Shown piece after piece: positions 1 to 6,219 of a DNA stretch of 29,877 bases. Position 1 is the first letter of the stretch. Each line of letters opens with the position of its first letter. A model generated the notes under the pieces. It ran no database searches and had not been told where the DNA came from. It saw only the letters and a list, made by a program, of their open reading frames with translations. Both the position numbers and the translations under genes were made by a program. This DNA comes from RZYP01 sp964386405 (GTDB lineage Bacteria; Bacillota; Negativicutes; Acidaminococcales; Acidaminococcaceae): contig CAYLRW010000012.1 of the NCBI GenBank assembly GCA_964386405.1, positions 1 to 29,877 of the forward strand. The letters run 5' to 3'.

Positions 1-905
1 ATAAAATCATCAAATTTGCCGGCTGCTATCATGGACATCATGACAGCCTCTTGGTAAAGGCCGGCTCTGGCGCTACCACCTTCGGTGTACCTGACAGTCC
101 GGGTGTACCGGCAAGTGTTGCCGATGGAACTATTACTGTCGAATATAATGATGCGGAACAACTGGCAGAAGTTTTCAGCCGTATGGGCGAAGAGATAGCC
201 GCCGTAATTATTGAGCCTGTGCCCGGTAATATGGGCATGGTCCTGCCGAAGGAAGGCTATCTGGAAAAAGTCAGGGAAATTACTGCGCAATATGGTGCTC
301 TTTTAATTTTTGATGAGGTCATGTCCGGTTTCCGCGTTGCCTATGGCGGTGCGCAGTCAGTTTTTGGCATTCAACCGGATTTGACCTGTCTGGGCAAGGT
401 AATCGGCGGCGGTCTGCCGGTAGGTGCTTACGGCGGACGCAGGGATATTATGGAGCATATTGCTCCTGCTGGCCCTGTTTATCAGGCTGGGACATTGAGC
501 GGTAATCCGCTGGCGATGACTGCCGGCATCACGACTTTAAGGCTTATTGCTTCTGAGCCTGATTTTTATCAGAAACTGAGCGCCAAAGTGCAGACTTTAA
601 GTGCTGGCATCAAGTCGCAAGCTGAAAAATACGGTCTGACGCTGCAGTATCACAGTCTGGGTTCCATGATGTGTATCTTCTTTAGCGAAGCGCCCGTCTA
701 TGATTATGAGAGTGCGAAAAAATCCGATATCGGCGCATTTAATACTTATTTTCATGCAATGTTGGAGCAAGGTATTTATCTGGCTCCGTCACAGTTTGAA
801 GCAGGCTTTATGTCGGCTGCTCACAGTGACGCTGATATTGCGGCTACTATTGAGGCCAGCGGTAATGCTTTTGCCAAAGTTGCTGAATATTTCAGCAGGA
901 AATAA
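1..905 (+). CDS. hemL: Glutamate-1-semialdehyde 2,1-aminomutase, C-terminal part
   Basis: Cytoplasmic PLP enzyme that converts glutamate-1-semialdehyde to 5-aminolevulinate in the C5 route to tetrapyrroles (haem, corrinoids). The reading frame is open from base 3 and the N-terminal third lies outside the window; the first visible residues KFAGCYHGHHDSLLVKAGSG are typical of the family. The class III aminotransferase signature is visible: IFDEVMSGFR near bases 315-344, then LGKVIGGGLPVGAYGG, whose lysine codon at 396-398 is the expected Schiff-base residue. The C-terminus appears complete. The stop is followed by a hairpin at 927-953. An in-frame ATG at 51 is internal, not the start. Identity is certain at family level; glutamate-1-semialdehyde specificity is favoured over other class III aminotransferases by the conserved HemL-like blocks. 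Confidence 0.95.
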   Translation, partial: KIIKFAGCYHGHHDSLLVKAGSGATTFGVPDSPGVPASVADGTITVEYNDAEQLAEVFSRMGEEIAAVIIEPVPGNMGMVLPKEGYLEKVREITAQYGALLIFDEVMSGFRVAYGGAQSVFGIQPDLTCLGKVIGGGLPVGAYGGRRDIMEHIAPAGPVYQAGTLSGNPLAMTAGITTLRLIASEPDFYQKLSAKVQTLSAGIKSQAEKYGLTLQYHSLGSMMCIFFSEAPVYDYESAKKSDIGAFNTYFHAMLEQGIYLAPSQFEAGFMSAAHSDADIAATIEASGNAFAKVAEYFSRK

Positions 906-926
906 CAATGCTGTCCGGATAAGAAT

Positions 927-957
927 AAGCCCTTGCAGATTGTGCGAGGGCTTTAAA
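927..957 (+). terminator. Hairpin downstream of hemL
   Basis: A ten-pair stem (927-936 with 944-953, one G-T wobble) closes a seven-base loop and is followed by a weak T stretch (CTTTAAACTTTG). It is the probable hemL terminator, but the short T run may make it leaky. Confidence 0.6.
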
Positions 958-985
958 CTTTGTGGCACCAAAAGAAGATTAGGCG

Positions 986-991
986 TATAAT
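986..991 (+). promoter_or_regulatory. -10 element ahead of the 230-aa gene
   Basis: A perfect TATAAT lies about 30 bases before the start codon, which would give a leader of roughly 24 bases. No convincing -35 box is present at 16-19 bases spacing. Confidence 0.4.
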
Positions 992-1021
992 AAATGAATC
1001 AAAACAAAGAGGTGATGCAAA

Positions 1022-1714
1022 ATGGATATGCCTGCAGTAACATTGCCGGCAGCCGTAACAGATACGATTCAGAGCTGGAGTACCGAAAGCCCCGTACTGG
1101 ATTTATCCGACAGACTTGGCGTGGTGAAAGAAACCTGGGATCTGCAGACCTTCAGTGAGCTGCAGGAGGGTAAAGTCGCTGTGCCGGACGAAGTAATTAA
1201 TGACACTTTGGCGAAGGCTATCGACGATAGCGAACGTGTGAAGGAACTTAAAATAGAGTCCCTGGAGAACCACCAACTGAAGATCACGGCTGTAACAGCG
1301 AAGTCAGGTAAAATTGAGATGCTTTGTCAGGTAGAAAAGTTTGAGCATGACAAAGACCATTCTGTGATTAAGCTCAAGGCGTTGAGTAAAAAACTGCCGG
1401 ATAGACCAATGATGTCCTGGATCTTTTCCCGCATCAGCCTGTCACTGGCGACGAAGCTGGTAGGACATATAGATCCCGGCAAAGGCTTGAATATGGAGTT
1501 TAACGGTAACGAAATAACAGTTGATTTTCATCAGGCACTGTACCAATCAGCAATTGGCAGCGTCGAACTATTCGGCTATAGACCACTCGACTATCTGACT
1601 GTTTATAGTGCGACACCGAATAAAGGCTATGTAGAGTTTCAGACTAATCTGGCTTTGCCGGACAATATTAAGGAAATAATCCAGAATTCATTGCAACTAG
1701 TGCAGGATTCCTGA
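1022..1714 (+). CDS. Conserved-looking hypothetical protein, 230 aa
   Basis: I do not recognise this protein. It begins ATG at 1022, after AAAGAGGTG at 1006-1014; a second ATG two codons later is possible. There is no signal peptide, no clear membrane span and no metal-binding cysteine pattern. The middle alternates charged and hydrophobic residues, suggesting beta strands (for example LKIESLENHQLKITAVTAK), and the segment GKGLNMEFNGNEITVDF looks like a strand-turn-strand. That pattern is loosely like lipid-binding or LolA/TULIP-type sheets, which is only an impression. The C-terminal half carries aromatic-rich GYRPLDYLTVYSATPNKGYV. It is a single-gene unit between the hemL hairpin and a strong bidirectional terminator, with its own -10 box. 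Confidence 0.8.
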   Translation: MDMPAVTLPAAVTDTIQSWSTESPVLDLSDRLGVVKETWDLQTFSELQEGKVAVPDEVINDTLAKAIDDSERVKELKIESLENHQLKITAVTAKSGKIEMLCQVEKFEHDKDHSVIKLKALSKKLPDRPMMSWIFSRISLSLATKLVGHIDPGKGLNMEFNGNEITVDFHQALYQSAIGSVELFGYRPLDYLTVYSATPNKGYVEFQTNLALPDNIKEIIQNSLQLVQDS

Positions 1715-1720
1715 TGACAA

Positions 1721-1755
1721 AAAAGTTCTTTACGCTGAGCGTAAAGAACTTTTTG
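1721..1755. terminator. Bidirectional terminator
   Basis: A long near-perfect hairpin (1721-1736 with 1738-1754) has A-rich and T-rich ends. It sits between the convergent 230-aa gene and the lysR-type gene and can end transcription from both sides. Confidence 0.9.
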
Positions 1756-1770
1756 CTATTTATTGCTAGC

Positions 1771-2664
1771 TCAAGAGTGTATGTATTCTGGAAAGATGGC
1801 AGTCATATACTTATTCAAAATATTAAGGCTGTCCTTAAATGAAGGCTTGACGTTAACTGGTGTAATCATATAAGAAGTTCGTTGTGGCGGCGGATCAAGC
1901 AGCTTTTGAATAACAAATTTTTTTGAGCCTACAAAGCTTTTTGCTACTGATAGAGGTACAACTGACCATTGCAGCGGATCTTGCATCAATGTAAAGATTA
2001 AGCTTGCTATATCGACCGAAGTGTACGCAGGGTGCAGTGAACCCCACCAATGATTGTGCCAACATTGGAAAGACGGCCCCCAATTCCAATATATTTCATG
2101 CTTCGGATTTAATTCTGTAGGATGTATAGGCTGCAAAGCAGAATCAATATTTGCAGCAGGGCGTAGCAGCACTACCTCATCAACAAAAAAAGGTTTAATG
2201 GTAATGTTGGGTGCAGATTTTTCCATTTTGACAAAGCCAACGTTAATTTCATGACGCTCCATTGCTTCCCAAAGTTCTAATGAGTGCTGCGTACGAAAAG
2301 TCAGATTAATTTCAGGCGAATGCCGGCTTAACGCTTGATAAAGAGGTGGAAGTACATAGGTATTCAGACTGTTTGAACCTCCAATAGAAAGACAGTGCTG
2401 ATAACCATTGTTTTGCAGCTTTTTCATATCCTCTTTTAGCAAGTACCAGCGATTAGCGATTGGAACAAAGTTCTCGCCAAAGGCGGTCAAAGTAATTTGC
2501 TGAATGCCTTTGTTGCGTTCAATCAGCTGCGCACCCATTTCTTGTTCTAGTATTTTTAGCCGGTAGCTAATGGTAGCTTGAGTCAAACTAAGCATTTCAC
2601 CCGCTTTTTTTAGACTCCGCGCTTCAATAATCGCTAAAAATGCTTCAATGCCGGCCTCATACAT
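1771..2664 (-). CDS. LysR-family transcriptional regulator
   Basis: A 297-residue DNA-binding regulator. The N-terminal winged helix-turn-helix (about residues 1-65) contains AFLAIIEARSLKKAGEMLSL and TQATISYRLKILEQEMGAQL, the standard LysR pattern; the rest (about 90-290) is the periplasmic-binding-protein-like effector domain. The start is ATG at 2664 with TAGGAGGT on the minus strand (2671-2678). The gene is divergent from an MFS transporter 137 bases away, the classic arrangement for a LysR regulator controlling the neighbouring transporter. Two T-N11-A dyads lie in the shared intergenic region: one beside its own start (likely autoregulation) and one at the transporter promoter. The inducer cannot be told from sequence. 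Confidence 0.93.
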   Translation of the reverse strand: MYEAGIEAFLAIIEARSLKKAGEMLSLTQATISYRLKILEQEMGAQLIERNKGIQQITLTAFGENFVPIANRWYLLKEDMKKLQNNGYQHCLSIGGSNSLNTYVLPPLYQALSRHSPEINLTFRTQHSLELWEAMERHEINVGFVKMEKSAPNITIKPFFVDEVVLLRPAANIDSALQPIHPTELNPKHEIYWNWGPSFQCWHNHWWGSLHPAYTSVDIASLIFTLMQDPLQWSVVPLSVAKSFVGSKKFVIQKLLDPPPQRTSYMITPVNVKPSFKDSLNILNKYMTAIFPEYIHS

Positions 2665-2678
2665 GAAAAAACCTCCTA

Positions 2679-2697
2679 ATATAGAAAATATCTATAT
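2679..2697. promoter_or_regulatory. Dyad near the lysR start (possible LysR site)
   Basis: Perfect seven-base arms ATATAGA and TCTATAT are separated by five bases and contain a T-N11-A core (T2682 to A2694). The site lies 15-33 bases upstream of the lysR-type start codon, so it is well placed for autoregulation. Confidence 0.5.
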
Positions 2698-2717
2698 TTA
2701 TTGTAGAATAACTTTGT

Positions 2718-2746
2718 TTTACATATGCAATTTCTTTATTTAAAAT
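2718..2746 (+). promoter_or_regulatory. Sigma-70-type promoter of the MFS gene
   Basis: TTTACA (2718-2723), 17-base spacer, TAAAAT (2741-2746). The predicted transcription start near 2752 falls inside the adjoining dyad at 2747-2759. Confidence 0.55.
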
Positions 2747-2759
2747 TAACATAATGTTA
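2747..2759. promoter_or_regulatory. Perfect 13-bp T-N11-A dyad (LysR operator candidate)
   Basis: TAACAT and ATGTTA flank a single central base. This matches the LysR box rule (T-N11-A within an interrupted dyad) and directly abuts the -10 box of the transporter promoter. Confidence 0.55.
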
Positions 2760-2801
2760 TCTAAAGAGCAATACAATATTATCCATTAGGAGTGGGTTTT
2801 C

Positions 2802-4010
2802 TTGTCCGGTAAAATTAATAAAAACCAAAAAGCGCTAATTGTTATTTCTTTACTTACTGCAGCCTGCTTGCTAGGGGATTCGATGCTCTATATCGTTTTG
2901 CCAACTCATTGGCAGGAGGCAGGATTAACCTCCCTGTGGGAGGTTGGGATTCTGTTATCTGTAAATCGCTTCGTCAGGCTGCCATTAAACCCAATTATCA
3001 GCTGGTTGTATGGTAGACTAAGCAGCAGAAATGGCATTCTGCTTGCAGGCTTATTAGCTGTCTGTACCACAATATCCTATGGTTTTATCCAAGGCTTTAC
3101 AATTTGGTTAATAATGCGTTGTATTTGGGGCATTGCTTGGACGCTATTGCGTCTGGGAGCTTATTTCACCATTTTGCAAATTTCAGACGAAACTAACAGA
3201 GGCTATTTCATGGGAACATATAATGGACTTTATAGGCTGGGAAGTCTCGGAGGTATGCTTCTTGGCGGGTTATTCGGCGATCTGTATGGTATTGCGGTAC
3301 CGGCAGTTATATTCGGGACAATATCCCTTTTGGCTTTGCCTTTTGTCAGAGAACTTTCAACAACTGCCTTTAAGTTTGAAAATGAGCAAAAAAACGATTT
3401 TGCCGGCATCATCAAAAACAGTGATGTTTTATGGACGCTGCTTACAGGCTTATTTGTTGCACTGGTCTATCAAGGTGTTCTGATGTCCTCTCTGAGTTAT
3501 TTAATTCAGAACCATGATTTGCTTTCAATTTTCGGGTTGCAGTTATCAATTGGCGGCGCTTCTGCTGCCGGAATTTTGCAGGCACTGCGTTGGAGCTGGG
3601 AGCCATATCTTGCACCTTGGATTGGCAGGGTATCTGATGGTAAGAACGGCCGGATCAAAATTCTGCAATATACTCTTCTTCTGGCTGCATTCTTATTTTT
3701 ACTGCTGCCAGGCACCATGCCAGCCGCAATATGGTTAACGCTGATATTGTTAATTTTGGTTACGGCCACAGTTTTAACTACCATAGTTGATACCGTCGCT
3801 TGCGATGTAGCCTTTTGTTTTCCGGCAAAAACCTTTATGAGCATGTATTCGCTTGCTATTGATGTTGGTGCGGCTTTAGGGCCAATTCTCAGTTATACTA
3901 TCAGCAGTTTTTACGGACCATATTTAATCTACTATCTTGTTGCCGTTGGCTTATTGTTAATTAGTACTAAATGGGTCATCAGACCTCTTAAAGTATCAAA
4001 CACGAAATAA
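2802..4010 (+). CDS. Major facilitator superfamily transporter
   Basis: A 402-residue inner-membrane protein with about twelve hydrophobic spans, the usual MFS length. A proline-rich first loop, a charged cytoplasmic loop in the middle (around FKFENEQKNDFAG) that separates the two six-helix halves, and the motif-A-like NRFVRLPLNPIISWLYGRLSSR support the family. The start is TTG at 2802, preceded by TAGGAGTGG at 2788-2796. Substrate is unknown. Divergence from a LysR regulator, with an operator-like dyad on its promoter, suggests effector-inducible export or import. It ends 5 bases from the convergent DUF2000 gene, with no obvious terminator between them. Confidence 0.9.
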   Translation: MSGKINKNQKALIVISLLTAACLLGDSMLYIVLPTHWQEAGLTSLWEVGILLSVNRFVRLPLNPIISWLYGRLSSRNGILLAGLLAVCTTISYGFIQGFTIWLIMRCIWGIAWTLLRLGAYFTILQISDETNRGYFMGTYNGLYRLGSLGGMLLGGLFGDLYGIAVPAVIFGTISLLALPFVRELSTTAFKFENEQKNDFAGIIKNSDVLWTLLTGLFVALVYQGVLMSSLSYLIQNHDLLSIFGLQLSIGGASAAGILQALRWSWEPYLAPWIGRVSDGKNGRIKILQYTLLLAAFLFLLLPGTMPAAIWLTLILLILVTATVLTTIVDTVACDVAFCFPAKTFMSMYSLAIDVGAALGPILSYTISSFYGPYLIYYLVAVGLLLISTKWVIRPLKVSNTK

Positions 4011-4015
4011 AATAT

Positions 4016-4438
4016 CTAGCGCAAGAGCGGCAGGAAGCCGGTTAGTTTATTTACCTTTTTCTTGTCACCATAAATAGCTACACCAAAGTAAGTATGGTCT
4101 TCTTCAGCGACTGAGGCTGCTTTGGCAATATAATCAGCGTAGATGTTGCAGCCTTGTGCCACATCAGAAAAATCTACCGCAATTAATTCGCTGAATTCTT
4201 CGTTGTATAGTTTTTCTCGTAAGCTTCTGAGACTGCACTGATCACCTTTTAACATAGCGACAGGAATTGAAATAATGCCGAGATGTGTTTTTTGGGAGGC
4301 ATCCAATACATCGGGACCGACCTGTTCAGGAACCTGCTTGCCTAGCGTAACGCCCAGAATTGCTGAGGTGTTCGCGATGATACCAACCGGCAGGTTTGCA
4401 TCTATGACCATTACACATTTTTTTACCGAATCTGACAT
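4016..4438 (-). CDS. DUF2000 family protein
   Basis: A 140-residue soluble protein of the DUF2000 type: KKCVMVIDANLPVGIIANTS at the N-terminus, then TLGKQVPEQVGPDVLDAS and HLGIISIPVAMLKGD in the middle, and a GVAIYGDKKKVNKLTGFLPL-like end. Members are short, cytoplasmic and without known enzymatic activity; I recall a structural resemblance to the peptidyl-tRNA hydrolase 2 fold, but have not checked it. ATG at 4438 follows AAGGAG on the minus strand. It lies 18 bases downstream of an AraC-type regulator and is probably co-transcribed with it. Whether the regulator senses a ligand handled by this protein is inference. Confidence 0.85.
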   Translation of the reverse strand: MSDSVKKCVMVIDANLPVGIIANTSAILGVTLGKQVPEQVGPDVLDASQKTHLGIISIPVAMLKGDQCSLRSLREKLYNEEFSELIAVDFSDVAQGCNIYADYIAKAASVAEEDHTYFGVAIYGDKKKVNKLTGFLPLLR

Positions 4439-4456
4439 TCAAAAATCTCCTTCATG

Positions 4457-5269
4457 TTATTTGAATATTTTCATGTACTGTTTTGGCGTTAAACCAATGA
4501 ATCTTTTGAAAAAATTGGAAAAATGGCTTTGGTCAGTAAAACCAGTCTGCAAGGCTGCTTCAATTGGCAAAACGCCTTGTTCTAACAATACTTTGGCTTT
4601 GGCAATGCGTATTGTTTCAAGGTAACTATAGGGCGAAATGCCTTTTTGCCTGGTGAAAGAGCGCAACAGATAATATTTGCTCAGACCAGTCAATTGGCAT
4701 AAATCGTTCAGAGAAATATTTTTTGCATAGTTTTTTTCTAAAAAATTGCATACTGCATTAATTTCTGTATTCGGCTCAAGTTGGGTGGAGACTGTTTGCT
4801 GCTCGGTATACTCAGCAATTAACTGTTCTAAAAGGAAGAAAAACAACTCTTCTTTTTGAAAACTTTTTTCTTCCTTCATTATCACTAAATGTAATTCTCT
4901 TAAAAGATCCACCAGTTCTGAATGAAAGATTACCTGTTCGGTAAAATAAGGTAAATATTCTTTGCCTGTGATTTCCAAAGCGGCCTTCTGCATGGTTGGT
5001 ACGGCAATATTAAGGCAGCGATAATCAAGTGTCTGCCCGTCAATTTGTTCGCAGGTATGATTGTCGCGTGGGTTGAACAGCAATAGGTCACCTGGCTCGA
5101 TGATGTATTCCTTGTTTTTGCAAGCAAGATGTCTCTGCCCTTTTTCAATGAAGCCAATAACATAGTATTCATGGAAATGGTTAGGAAATTTTTGCATAAT
5201 ACCTTGAAAATGATAAGCTTCAATTTTGAGGTCAGTATCATATTTTACTATCCGAGTTTCATTTTTCAC
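4457..5269 (-). CDS. AraC-family transcriptional regulator with cupin sensor domain
   Basis: 270 residues. Residues 1-140 form an AraC-type cupin (FPNHFHEYYVIGFIEKGQR, then EPGDLLLFNPRDNHTCEQ, with typical His and Gly positions). Residues about 165-270 hold two helix-turn-helix motifs (ISLNDLCQLTGLSKYYLLRS and ALQTGFTDQSHFSNFFKRFI, followed by GLTPKQY). The predicted start is GTG at 5269, since GGAAGGAGGGG sits just upstream on the minus strand; the next ATG is downstream and poorly spaced. A TATAAT-like box on the minus strand (5290-5295) lies close ahead. It leads a two-gene unit with DUF2000. The ligand is unknown. Confidence 0.92.
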   Translation of the reverse strand: MKNETRIVKYDTDLKIEAYHFQGIMQKFPNHFHEYYVIGFIEKGQRHLACKNKEYIIEPGDLLLFNPRDNHTCEQIDGQTLDYRCLNIAVPTMQKAALEITGKEYLPYFTEQVIFHSELVDLLRELHLVIMKEEKSFQKEELFFFLLEQLIAEYTEQQTVSTQLEPNTEINAVCNFLEKNYAKNISLNDLCQLTGLSKYYLLRSFTRQKGISPYSYLETIRIAKAKVLLEQGVLPIEAALQTGFTDQSHFSNFFKRFIGLTPKQYMKIFK

Positions 5270-5375
5270 TAATTTCCCCTCCTTCCTCTATTATATGGTA
5301 TTTAGTCTAGCATTAATAAATAGAAGGTTTCTTGGATGATATTGCTCTTTAAAAGATACAAAGGGGATATAGGCA

Positions 5376-5399
5376 AAAAAAATACTCCCTGGCGGGAGT
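5376..5399 (-). terminator. Terminator of the 53-aa membrane protein gene
   Basis: On the minus strand a six-pair GC-rich stem (5384-5389 with 5394-5399) with a four-base loop is followed by a run of T. It starts 11 bases after the stop codon of the small gene and is oriented for it. Confidence 0.85.
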
Positions 5400-5409
5400 T
5401 GGCTTTTAA

Positions 5410-5571
5410 TTACAATTTTTTATTATGTCTGTTTTTTATATAATGGCCAAAAAATAGCAAGGTTCTATACGCGGCATAGAAGGTTTCAATGATAAAAAAT
5501 AATACTATCAATGCAACCAGAATTGGCGACATCCTTGAACTCATATTGATAAGTATCTCTTTGGCAAACAT
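5410..5571 (-). CDS. Small single-span membrane protein, 53 aa
   Basis: A short gene supported by three independent signals: a perfect AAGGAGG ribosome site on the minus strand (5579-5585) seven bases before ATG at 5571, a 53-codon frame ending TAA at 5410, and an intrinsic terminator directly behind. The protein starts with a short amphipathic segment (MFAKEILINMSSRMSP), has one hydrophobic span at about residues 17-29 (ILVALIVLFFIIE), then aromatic FYAAYRTLLFFGHY and a basic tail ending KNRHNKKL, which predicts a cytoplasmic C-terminus. I do not recognise a family. Promoter-like TTGCTT-N17-TAATAT can be read on the minus strand about 45-85 bases upstream of the start. It could be a regulator of a membrane partner or a type I toxin-like peptide; neither is shown. 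Confidence 0.75.
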   Translation of the reverse strand: MFAKEILINMSSRMSPILVALIVLFFIIETFYAAYRTLLFFGHYIKNRHNKKL

Positions 5572-5688
5572 GTGAAAACCTCCTTGCTAAAAGGATATCT
5601 GAACGTATCAAATAAATATTATCAAACTAACAAAACTAAAGCAATAGCTTTCTTAATATAATTATAACATAACCTTCGAATCTCGCCA

Positions 5689-5788
5689 NNNNNNNNNNNN
5701 NNNNNNNNNNNNNNNNNNNNNNNNNNNNNNNNNNNNNNNNNNNNNNNNNNNNNNNNNNNNNNNNNNNNNNNNNNNNNNNNNNNNNNNN
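5689..5788. other. Assembly gap (100 N)
   Basis: Exactly 100 N, the conventional placeholder for a scaffold gap of unknown size. The 14 bases before it (5675-5688) are the exact reverse complement of 5837-5850 inside the neighbouring tRNA gene, so the end of the left contig may be artefactual. Confidence 0.98.
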
Positions 5789-5792
5789 CAAC

Positions 5793-5817
5793 AAAAAAGC
5801 TCCTCGAAAAGAGGAGC
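5793..5817 (-). terminator. Terminator of tRNA-Gly
   Basis: On the minus strand GCTCCTC and GAGGAGC (seven perfect pairs, loop of five) are followed by six T. It starts 11 bases after the tRNA CCA end. Confidence 0.9.
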
Positions 5818-5827
5818 ATATAATCAA

Positions 5828-5902
5828 TGGAGCGGATGGCGAGATTCGAACTCGTGACCCACGGCTTGGGAAGCCGGTACTCTACCACTGAGCTACATCC
5901 GC
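5828..5902 (-). tRNA. tRNA-Gly, anticodon CCC
   Basis: A 75-base cloverleaf on the minus strand with encoded CCA. The acceptor stem GCGGATG/CATCCGC is perfect. The D arm is GCTC/GAGT with AGTGGTA loop. The anticodon loop is TTCCCAA, giving anticodon CCC (5868-5870), which reads GGG. The T loop is TTCGAAT. The outermost pair of the anticodon stem (C27-T43) and of the T stem (A49-C65) do not form Watson-Crick pairs; both are tolerable but unusual together. Promoter upstream and terminator downstream are clear, so the gene is a single transcription unit. Confidence 0.93.
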
Positions 5903-5924
5903 ATATGAAGTTGATACATTTGAT

Positions 5925-5953
5925 AGTATAGCGCATTTACTGATTTTTGACAA
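5925..5953 (-). promoter_or_regulatory. Promoter of tRNA-Gly
   Basis: On the minus strand TTGTCA (5948-5953), a 17-base spacer and TATACT (5925-5930). The start of transcription would fall about 15 bases before the mature tRNA 5' end. Confidence 0.85.
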
Positions 5954-6219
5954 TCAGAAATGTTTCGGTATATGCGCAAGTATAGCTCAAAAAAAGATTC
6001 TACATGTTAGACAAGTGCTAAAGAGCTCATCTGGCTGCTTCCACAGGCGACAATTCACCTGCAGGCAGTCGGTCGCTGATGTGCAGCAGGCCCGTCACTT
6101 CTTTGCACTTGCCTCTCTTGGCTCAATAGAAGGCAACATTAATAGTTTTATCTAGACTAAAACTCTCTCATACGATAGAATGAATTAACAAAAGATATTA
6201 TAAAGGAGTTGAATTTTAC
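5954..6219. other. Intergenic region between the tRNA promoter and the CNNM gene
   Basis: No supported gene. It holds the GC-richer hairpin element at 6010-6113 in otherwise AT-rich sequence. Downstream there is only a weak promoter for the next gene (TACGAT near 6171-6176 with a poor TTTATC-like -35). A magnesium riboswitch would be plausible before a CNNM gene, but I see no M-box motifs. Confidence 0.6.
6010..6113. repeat. 104-nt imperfect inverted element (MITE-like or structured RNA)
   Basis: The ends are complementary over 13 of 15 positions (GACAAGTGCTAAAGA at 6010-6024 with TCTTTGCACTTGCC at 6100-6113). Pairing continues inward (GGCTGCT with AGCAGGCC, GGCGAC with GTCGC, central CCTGCAGG), so nearly the whole segment can form one long hairpin. 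The minus strand also has a 31-codon open stretch with protein-like composition (GKCKEVTGLLHISDRLPAGE and onward) but no start codon. It is clearly GC-richer than its flanks. No target-site duplication is evident. It could be a small non-autonomous element, a noncoding RNA or a gene remnant. Confidence 0.45.

Noticed and set aside
955..1000. Sigma-54 promoter (TGGCAC near 963)
   Set aside because: No TTGC-type -12 element at the required spacing.
5640..5688. Second tRNA at the left edge of the gap
   Set aside because: Only 14 bases resemble a T-loop region; the preceding sequence is AT-rich with no D arm or anticodon arm.
5622..5936. Minus-strand open frame running through the gap
   Set aside because: It crosses 100 N and overlaps the tRNA gene; it is an artefact of undefined bases.
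5954..6219. Mg2+ (M-box) or Mn2+ (yybP-ykoY) riboswitch before the CNNM gene
   Set aside because: None of the conserved core segments of either class could be found; the 104-nt hairpin has a different layout.
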